Source: Streptomyces aurantiacus JA 4570
GTDB taxonomy: Bacteria > Actinomycetota > Actinomycetes > Streptomycetales > Streptomycetaceae
DNA: 38,392 nt
Assembly (NCBI RefSeq): GCF_000414115.1
Contig: NZ_AOPZ01000048.1
Location: 1 to 38,392, forward strand
Direction of reading: 5' to 3'
Positions 33,232-38,392 of this stretch are shown one piece after another; within the stretch, counting starts at the first letter, position 1; the number at the start of each line of letters is the position of its first letter. A model generated the notes under the pieces. It worked only from the letters and a program-made list of their open reading frames with translations. It was not told the DNA's origin and did not search any database. A program made the translations under genes and the position numbers.

Positions 33232-35169
33232 TCATGTGAACGTCCATGGGTCCGGGACCGTCGGGGCGCCGTGGGCGTCCCGGCCGATCGTGGCGGCGAA
33301 GCGCGGGTCGGTGTGCAGGGACGCGAGGTCCGTGGTGACCGGAGTCGCCGTCAGGCCGTGGGAGCGGAGCAGGGTCAGCGCCTCCGGTGTGGGCAGCGCG
33401 CTCACGTCGTACGCCGCCGCCGCGGCCGCGCAGGCGTCGGTAGGGGCGAGCCAGCCGTCGGCGGTGCGCAGGGGGCGGCGGAAACCGGCGGGCGGGCGGG
33501 GTTCGGCGCCCCGGGCGGCGCGGGCGGCGCGGCGCAGGGCGGGGGCCAGGAGGGTGTCGGCGGCGCCGAGGAGGGAGGAGTCCGCGCGGACGCCGAGGCC
33601 GCCGTTGCGCTCGCGCAGGAGCAGCCCGGCGAGGACGGCTTCGGCACCGAGGAGGCCGCCGAGTACGTCGAGGAGGGTCATCAGGGAGGGCGCGGGCGGC
33701 TCGTCGGCGGGGCGCACCGCCTCGCCGACGGCCGTGCGGGCCTGCACCATGAAGTCCGTGCCCATGGGGGCGTCGTCGAGCCGGTCGGCCCAGCCGCTGG
33801 TGTACGCGTACACCAGGCCGGGGTTGACGGCGGCGAGGTCGGCGGCGTCCAGGCCGAGCTGGGCGGCCTTGCCGGGGGCCCAGTTGTGCAGGAACACGTC
33901 GGCGTCGGCGACGAGTTCGCGCAGGCGGCGGCGTCCGGAGGGTGCCTTGATGTCGGCCTCGACGGCGCGCTTGCCGCGGTTGAGGGCGAGCCAGCGGGCC
34001 GAGACTCCGTCGCAGGCGGGCGGCATGCCGCGCAGCGGGTCGCCGCCCGGCGGCTCGACGCGTACGACGTCGGCGCCGAGGAGGCGCAGCAGGTGGGCGG
34101 CCAGCGGGGCCTGGATGCGGCGGCCCGCCTCCAGGACGGTCATCCCGGCCAACGGGAGTTCTGGTGTGGGGAGTTGGCCGGGCCGCTTCCCCGGCGGGGC
34201 GGCCGGGCTGAGGCGGGCCAGGGACCAGGGGGCCGCGCCGTCGTACTCGGCGGCGCGCGCGGCGAGCGTACGCAGGGCGCACACTTCGGCGCCGGACGCG
34301 GCGGCGGCCTCCTGGATACGGGTCCAGCGGTGGCCGCGGGCCGTGGTGTGCAGGGCGTCGGGGAAGGGGGCGCAGGCGGTGGCGTACCGGAACTGGAAGG
34401 GGCGCCAGCCGCCGCGTATCGCCTCGGCCGGGGCGTCGAGGGCGCGCCAGAACGCGGCCCAGGCGCCGGGGTCGAGGGTCTCCAGTTCGAAGAGGGTGCC
34501 GTCGGCGGAGGTGAACGGGGGTCCGCCCGGGGCGAGTTCGGCGGCCTCGCCCTCGTCGGCGCCGGTCGCGGCGAGGTACTGGGACACGGCGAGCAGCCCC
34601 GCGCGGGCGGCGCTGGTCCGCACGCGACCCGCCGCGCGCGCCTCGCCGCCGCGCGCCTGCGCGAGGAGCTGGGCCAGCAGGCCCTGAACGGCGAGGACGC
34701 CCGCGGCGGTGGCGGCGTAGTCGGCACCGAGCCCGCGCGGAGCGCCGTCACGGCGGCCGTGCACGGCCATGATGCCGGTGGCGGCTTGGACGGTGGGTTC
34801 GTCGCGGACGGTGGGTTCGTCGTGGTCGGCGAGTGCGTCGTGGACGGCGAGTGCGTCGTGGACGGCGGGTGTGGCCTCCGCCGCCCCGGTGGCCACCGCG
34901 TCGCGCGACGCCCCGCCCTCGGGACCCGTTTCGGGCTCCGCCCAGAGCACCTCGGCCGTCACCGGCTCGAACCCGGCCCCGGCGAGGGCGACATGGGCTC
35001 CGGACGCGTCGGGGGTCCTGTCCTCCGGTGTGCCGTGCGTCTCGGCGCCGAGCAGGCGCAGATGTTCGGTGACGACCCGCGTCAGCCCGGGCGGTCCTGC
35101 GATGTCGCAGCGGAGTCCTTCCAGGGGCCGGGCGGTGGTCTGTGCGGTGGTGAGGGGTGGTGACGTCAT
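33232..35169 (-). CDS. CaiB/BaiF (type III) CoA-transferase family protein with a degenerate N-terminal half
   Basis: A 645-aa protein, longer than single-domain type III CoA-transferases (about 400 aa). From about residue 330 it is a good CaiB/BaiF domain: LAGMTVLEAGRRIQAPLAAH, LLRLLGADVVRVEPPGGDPLRG, LNRGKRAVEADI, DVFLHNWAPGKAAQLGLD and MGTDFMVQARTAVGE, whose Asp fits the catalytic Asp that forms the aspartyl-CoA intermediate. The first 300 residues look like a decayed second copy (GLRCDIAGPPGLTRVVTEHL, LGADYAATAAGVLAVQGLLA), as in fused two-domain transferases. Near residues 103-126 lie four tandem hexapeptides (HDALAV, HDALAD, HDEPTV, RDEPTV). Start ATG at 35169 with GGAGAGGAG upstream. 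It is divergent from the acyl-CoA dehydrogenase. Confidence 0.82.
   Translation of the reverse strand: MTSPPLTTAQTTARPLEGLRCDIAGPPGLTRVVTEHLRLLGAETHGTPEDRTPDASGAHVALAGAGFEPVTAEVLWAEPETGPEGGASRDAVATGAAEATPAVHDALAVHDALADHDEPTVRDEPTVQAATGIMAVHGRRDGAPRGLGADYAATAAGVLAVQGLLAQLLAQARGGEARAAGRVRTSAARAGLLAVSQYLAATGADEGEAAELAPGGPPFTSADGTLFELETLDPGAWAAFWRALDAPAEAIRGGWRPFQFRYATACAPFPDALHTTARGHRWTRIQEAAAASGAEVCALRTLAARAAEYDGAAPWSLARLSPAAPPGKRPGQLPTPELPLAGMTVLEAGRRIQAPLAAHLLRLLGADVVRVEPPGGDPLRGMPPACDGVSARWLALNRGKRAVEADIKAPSGRRRLRELVADADVFLHNWAPGKAAQLGLDAADLAAVNPGLVYAYTSGWADRLDDAPMGTDFMVQARTAVGEAVRPADEPPAPSLMTLLDVLGGLLGAEAVLAGLLLRERNGGLGVRADSSLLGAADTLLAPALRRAARAARGAEPRPPAGFRRPLRTADGWLAPTDACAAAAAAYDVSALPTPEALTLLRSHGLTATPVTTDLASLHTDPRFAATIGRDAHGAPTVPDPWTFT
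34789..34860. repeat. Four tandem 18-bp repeats within the CoA-transferase gene
   Basis: Units 34789-34806, 34807-34824, 34825-34842 and 34843-34860 (for example GACGGTGGGTTCGTCGTG) give a hexapeptide repeat in the protein. Neighbouring units differ by one to four bases, so the array is partly diverged. Confidence 0.85.
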
Positions 35170-35320
35170 GTCGGTCGTGTCTCCTCTCCCGGCGCGGGGC
35201 AAGGCCCGCCGGGGTCGTTCCGAACGCGGGAACCCGAGGCCGTCGGCAGCCGACCAGTTCCCTGGAGAGACAGTCGGGCGCCCGGGCCCGCGGGTTCCCG
35301 GTGAACTGGAGGAAGAAGCG
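35170..35320. promoter_or_regulatory. Divergent promoter region with GTTC/GAAC inverted repeats
   Basis: The 151 bases between the CoA-transferase and dehydrogenase starts hold GTTCC-N7-GGAAC (35217-35233) and GTTC-CCGGT-GAAC (35294-35306, just before the ribosome site of the dehydrogenase), plus an isolated GTTCCC (35257-35262). Similar dyads often bind TetR-type regulators, but no regulator gene is adjacent. No clear -10/-35 pair was recognised. Confidence 0.35.
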
Positions 35321-36541
35321 GTGGCAGAGTCCGCAGAGCTGACCGAAGAGCCGACCGAAGAGTTGACCGAGCGGCATGGAGGCACGGGCGAGGCGCCCCC
35401 CGAGCTTCCCGGTCTCGCCGACCGGGTCGCCGCCTTCGTGGCCGAGCACGTCATCCCCCACGAGAACGTGCTGGACGCGGGCGGCCCGCCGGCCGACGCC
35501 GTGCTGCGGGAGGTGCGGGCGCGGGCGCGGCGGGAGGGGCTGTGGGCGCTGCCGTTGCCCGCCGAACTGGGCGGGCAGGGGCTCTGCCTGGAGCGGTACG
35601 CCGCGTTCGCGGAGGCCGAGGGCGCCAGCGACCACGGGCCCGCCGCCCTCGGCTCCGCGCCCCTGCTCGACGTACTGATGCTGCGCCGGCACGGCACCGC
35701 GCGCGTCCGCGAGGCGTACCTCACCGGGCTCGTCGCCGGCGACCTCCGCACCTGCTACGCCATGACCGAACCCGACGTACCGGGCACCGACCCCTTCCTC
35801 ACCGCCACCCGCGCCACCCGCGAGCCGGACGGGAGTTGGCGGCTCACCGGCCGCAAGTGGTTCACGTCGGGGGCGGGCGGCGCCGACCTCGTCACGGTGC
35901 TCGCCCGCACCGACGGCGCGCCGCCCGACCGCGACGGCCTGACCCTCTTCCTCGTGCCCACCGCGTCCCCGGGCTTCCGCCTCGTACGCGAACTGCCCGT
36001 CCTGGGCGCGAGCGGGCAGTGGGAGATCGCGTTCGACGGCGTGCGCGTGCCCGCCGACCATCTCGTGGGCGGGCGCGGCGGCGCGCTCGCCGTCGCCGGG
36101 GAGCGGCTGCAGCTCGGCCGGACGCTGCGCTGTCTGCGCTGGCTCGGGCAGGCGCAGCGGGCCTTCGACCTGATGGCCGCCCGCGCCGTCGCCCGCACGG
36201 GGTCGCGGGGCCCGCTCGCCTCCCACCAGCTCGTGCAGCGCCATGTGTTCGAGTCGCTGCTCGCGCTGCGTACGACGCGTCCGCTGGTGCGCGAGGCGGT
36301 GGCGCGGCTCGCCGCGGGCGAGGACGCGCACGTCGAGGTGGGCCTCGCGAAGGTCGCGGCCGCGCGCACGCTCCAGCAGGTCGTGGACGCGGCGATCCAG
36401 GTCCACGGCGCGGCCGGGCTCGGCCCGGACACGGCGCTGCCCGCGCTCCTTCGGACCGGGCGCGCGGCCCGGATCCTCGACGGGCCGGACGAGTCGCACA
36501 TCACGTCGGTGGCGCGGCGGGTGCTGCGCGGGTACGCGTAG
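35321..36541 (+). CDS. Acyl-CoA dehydrogenase, ACAD10/11-like
   Basis: A 406-aa FAD acyl-CoA dehydrogenase. After an acidic leader (AESAELTEEPTEELTE) come the N-terminal helices (WALPLPAELGGQGL), the flavin loop CYAMTEPDVPGTDPFL, the beta-domain (GRKWFTSGAGGADLVTVLART, given to 20) and the C-terminal helices. Its end is ILDGPDESH instead of IYEGxxE, so the catalytic base would be Asp, as in the ACAD10/11-like group that prefers unusual acyl-CoAs. The start GTG at 35321 has GGAGG eight bases upstream. It is divergent from the CoA-transferase/ligase pair, with which it likely makes one pathway. It ends 18 bases before the stop of the convergent hydrolase pseudogene. Confidence 0.88.
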   Translation: MAESAELTEEPTEELTERHGGTGEAPPELPGLADRVAAFVAEHVIPHENVLDAGGPPADAVLREVRARARREGLWALPLPAELGGQGLCLERYAAFAEAEGASDHGPAALGSAPLLDVLMLRRHGTARVREAYLTGLVAGDLRTCYAMTEPDVPGTDPFLTATRATREPDGSWRLTGRKWFTSGAGGADLVTVLARTDGAPPDRDGLTLFLVPTASPGFRLVRELPVLGASGQWEIAFDGVRVPADHLVGGRGGALAVAGERLQLGRTLRCLRWLGQAQRAFDLMAARAVARTGSRGPLASHQLVQRHVFESLLALRTTRPLVREAVARLAAGEDAHVEVGLAKVAAARTLQQVVDAAIQVHGAAGLGPDTALPALLRTGRAARILDGPDESHITSVARRVLRGYA

Positions 36542-37102
36542 CGCGTCATGCCGTTGCCGTCATACGTCGCGCGGGTCCACGTCGCCCGTGAGGACGGCCA
36601 GGCCGAGCGCCAGGAAGAAATCACCCCAGATCAGCTCGTGTTGGACGGCCGTCGCGGTGGGGGCGTCGTGGCAGCCGTCGAGGAGCATGCCGGCGGGGCG
36701 GGCGGGGCCGGGGTCGGCGGTCGTGCCGGTGGTGGCGGTGCCGGTGCCGCTCAGGTGCGCGCAGACCAGGCGGTGCAGGATCGCCTCCGCGCGGCGGGCA
36801 CAGTCCTCGGCGCCGGGCAGGGCGGCGAGCTTGAGCAGGGCGACGGCGGTGATGGCGGCGGCGGAGGTGTCCAGGGGGCCGTCGGGGCGGTCTTCGTCGG
36901 CGGGCGGGACCAAGGGGGGTGCCGCGGGGGCGGCGGTCGGATCCGCGTACACCGCGCCGTCCGCGGGCCGTGCCGCGGTGAGTGGTGCTCCCAGTCGTCT
37001 CGCCACCGCGTGCAGGTGGTCGGGGTCTCCGACGGCTCCGTGGGGGTGTACGAGTGCGTCCGCGACGGCGAGCAGGAGCCAGGCGCGGCCGCGGCTCCAG
37101 CC

Positions 37103-37146
37103 GGGGGCCGGTTCGGCGAGGGGGGGGGGCCGGTTCGGCGAGGGGG
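37103..37146. repeat. Exact 22-bp tandem duplication causing a frameshift
   Basis: The unit G5-CCGGTTCGGCGA-G5 occurs twice head to tail, creating a run of ten G at 37120-37129. Twenty-two is not a multiple of three, so the hydrolase frame is shifted. Without one copy the protein reads AEPAPGWSRGRAW, a proper family match. Confidence 0.9.
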
Positions 37147-37749
37147 CGCCAGCCGGTGGCGGGGGTGTGTTCCCAGGCGGGGGCGAGGCGGGGCGTTGCT
37201 CCGACGCAGAGGTCCAGGTGGCGGTGCAGGTGCGAGGCGGCGGCCGCCCTGCCCCGCGGGCCCGCGGAGGCGAGGAGCGGCACCAGGCCCGGCACGGCGT
37301 CCGCGCGAGCGAGCAGGCGGGGGCCGCCGAACGCCGAGCCCCAGGGGACCAGGCCGAGTTCGGGGTCGAGCGCGGTGAGGCAGGTGCGGGCGGCGTGGGC
37401 GCGGAGGGTGGTGGCCGCTGCGGAGTCGGGGGCGAGCGCGGTGCCGTACCAGAGGATCAGGCCGCGGGTCGCGGTGTCCGCCTCGGCCCAGCCGGCAAGG
37501 CGCGCGGTGCATGCCTCGGCGGCCGCCCGGTCCGCTCGCTCGCCCGTGTGCCGGGCACGCAGCCACAGCAGCCCCGCCCAGAAGCCGCCCGTCCACGCCC
37601 CGCGCCGGGTCGTCGTCCACGCCCCGGTGCCGGGTGCGGCTGACAACGGAAACCGCACACCGACCTCGTCCCGGGTCACGACCACACGCCCGAGCACGGC
37701 GTCGAGGGCGGGCCCGGCCCAGTCGCGGCCGTGTCGGCGCGATCCCGCT

Positions 37750-37985
37750 GCGGGGCCGGGCCGGTCGCCCGGAGGACCGGGCTGGTCGTCTGATCCGGCC
37801 CACTGCGCCGCAGGACAAGCCCCATCCCCAGCCGGGCGGGCACCACCCACCGCCGTACCGGCCAACTCACCCGTGACACCGGCCCGAGACACCTCCGCAC
37901 CAAGCCCGCCGCCCGGAGAGCCCAGCCGGTCACCTGCGGACCCGGCCCAACGCACTGCGGGGCGAGCCCCATCCGCAGCGGCGCG
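37750..37985. repeat. Diverged internal duplication in the N-terminal coding region of the GH88-like gene
   Basis: On the minus strand, the peptide stretches GARPAVRWAGSAGDRLGSPG and GACPAAQWAGSDDQPGPPGD are related. On the DNA, blocks near 37770-37840 (CGGCCCACTGCGCCGCAGG) and 37915-37975 (CGGCCCAACGCACTGCGGGG) are similar. The segment looks like an old tandem duplication in a low-complexity region. Confidence 0.5.
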
Positions 37986-38043
37986 GGTGTCATCCGTCTC
38001 GCGGTCCGTGCCCGGTCTCCTCCCCCACGTCGGCTCGCTCACG

Positions 38044-38391
38044 TCACCCATCCCGCTCCCCACCATCCGCCCCCGCGCGCCGCCGCTCCCGTATCGCCCA
38101 TGCCAGTGCCACCCCGCAGGCCGCCGCGCACTCCGTCGCCACCAGGATCCAGCCCCAGCCGTAGCGGCCCGCTGCCGCCAGGAGGCCGAACAGGGGTGGT
38201 CCGAGGGCGAAGCCCGCGAAGAAGCCCGCGGCGACCAGGGCCGAGTCCTGGCCCGCGCGGCCCGGCGCCGCCCGCTGCATCACCAGGACCATGGAGACCG
38301 CGTTGGCCGACACCGCGAACACGCCCACGGCCACCGCCGCCACCCACACCAGCGGGCCCACCGCCGCCGCCCCGGCGAGCAGCAGCGCCGC
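38044..38391 (-). CDS. MFS-type transporter, C-terminal part (5' end outside the window)
   Basis: The last 115 residues of a polytopic membrane protein: VWVAAVAVGVFAVSANAVSM, VLVMQRAAPGRAGQDSAL (an MFS loop), VAAGFFAGFALGPPLFGLLA, GRYGWGWILVATECAAACGV and a charged tail IRERRRAGADGG. At least three transmembrane helices are visible. The frame is open to the window edge. Family and spacing suggest a major facilitator superfamily drug or sugar transporter, but the N-terminal half with the motif A loop is not seen. Its TGA overlaps the start region of the GH88-like gene, which argues that the two formed an operon, perhaps uptake plus hydrolysis of a uronide. Confidence 0.75.
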   Translation of the reverse strand, partial: AALLLAGAAAVGPLVWVAAVAVGVFAVSANAVSMVLVMQRAAPGRAGQDSALVAAGFFAGFALGPPLFGLLAAAGRYGWGWILVATECAAACGVALAWAIRERRRAGADGGERDG

Positions 38392-38392
38392 C

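Larger units (their letters stand above)
36560..38051 (-). pseudogene. GH88-like unsaturated glucuronyl hydrolase family gene, frameshifted by a 22-bp duplication
   Basis: Upstream frame: residues such as RRGAWTGGFWAGLLWLRARH, GLVPWGSAFGGPRLLARAD and EHTPATGWRPLAEPAP. Downstream frame: GWSRGRAWLLLAVADALVHP, then AVARRLGAPL, LDTSAAAITAVALLKLAALP and the end ELIWGDFFLALGLAVLTG. Joined, they give the GH88 family order (GF.xGLLW, WSRGxAW, DTSAAAI, WGDYF-like). In GH88 unsaturated uronic-acid oligosaccharides are hydrated and split. The exact 22-bp tandem duplication at 37103-37146 puts the two halves out of phase. Removing one copy restores one frame. The start is uncertain (ATG 38066, ATG 38051, GTG 38042); 38051 has GGGGAG near. 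The first ~110 residues are low-complexity, coded by a diverged internal repeat. Confidence 0.7.

Noticed and set aside
34769..35320. N-terminal extension of the ACAD10/11-like gene back to 34769
   Set aside because: It would run through the divergent promoter and the opposite-strand CoA-transferase gene; the GTG at 35321 has a well placed GGAGG.
1..38392. tRNA, rRNA, CRISPR array, insertion sequence, phage or integrative element
   Set aside because: No T-loop/anticodon arrangement, regularly spaced direct repeats, transposase or integrase motifs were seen on reading both strands.

Overview
The base composition (very high GC, GTG and TTG starts, G/C-ending codons) and the gene content (SepF-like SflB, a lineage-specific DUF6099-type protein, F420/LLM oxidoreductase, bacterial Hen1-Pnkp, HTH-MurA fusion) point to a Streptomyces chromosome, in a gene-dense region that is mostly core or conserved-accessory. 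From memory, the arginine deiminase/argF pair and the second MurA resemble the SCO59xx-SCO60xx neighbourhood of S. coelicolor; I could not check this.

Layout. (1) 1-3.5 kb: an amidohydrolase cut by the window edge, then a MurA-like enolpyruvyl transferase with an N-terminal XRE helix-turn-helix. (2) 3.6-11.1 kb: a CoA-dependent aromatic (2-aminobenzoate/anthranilate- or salicylate-type) catabolic cluster. It holds RidA and acyl-CoA dehydrogenase (minus), a 2-aminobenzoate-CoA-ligase-like enzyme and a PaaX regulator (plus), and a crotonase plus a monooxygenase/Old-Yellow-Enzyme fusion (minus). Two divergent control regions share a promoter/operator sequence, so the halves probably form one regulon. 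(3) 11.3-18.4 kb: an RsbW-like ATPase, arcA-argF (arginine deiminase route), and a hen1-pnkp RNA-repair operon. (4) 18.9-22.4 kb: an FG-GAP lipoprotein, a small secreted Cys-rich protein, an LLM oxidoreductase and an 82-aa charged protein. (5) 22.5-25.4 kb: a DUF6099-type protein, a MazG-like pyrophosphohydrolase, a frameshifted AAA ATPase and sflB; the gap before mazG carries a cluster of DnaA-box-like 9-mers. (6) 25.6-31.3 kb: a metal-homeostasis run with a His/Gly-tailed membrane protein, a Cu(I) P1B-ATPase, a PCu(A)C-like protein and a complete metal ABC importer (ATPase, permease, lipoprotein). (7) 31.4-36.5 kb: a second CoA-metabolism cluster (ANL ligase with degenerate P-loop, long CaiB-type CoA-transferase, ACAD10/11-like dehydrogenase). 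(8) 36.6 kb-end: a GH88-like hydrolase broken by an exact 22-bp tandem duplication, and the 3' end of an MFS transporter.

Most notable: the shared promoter/operator that ties the aromatic-CoA cluster together, the DnaA-box cluster, the HTH-MurA fusion with a palindrome over its own likely leaderless promoter, and a family of intergenic hairpin repeats (near 3.5, 7.8, 22.5 and 29.6 kb), several of which contain the stop codons of flanking genes. No tRNA, rRNA, CRISPR, insertion sequence or phage gene was seen.
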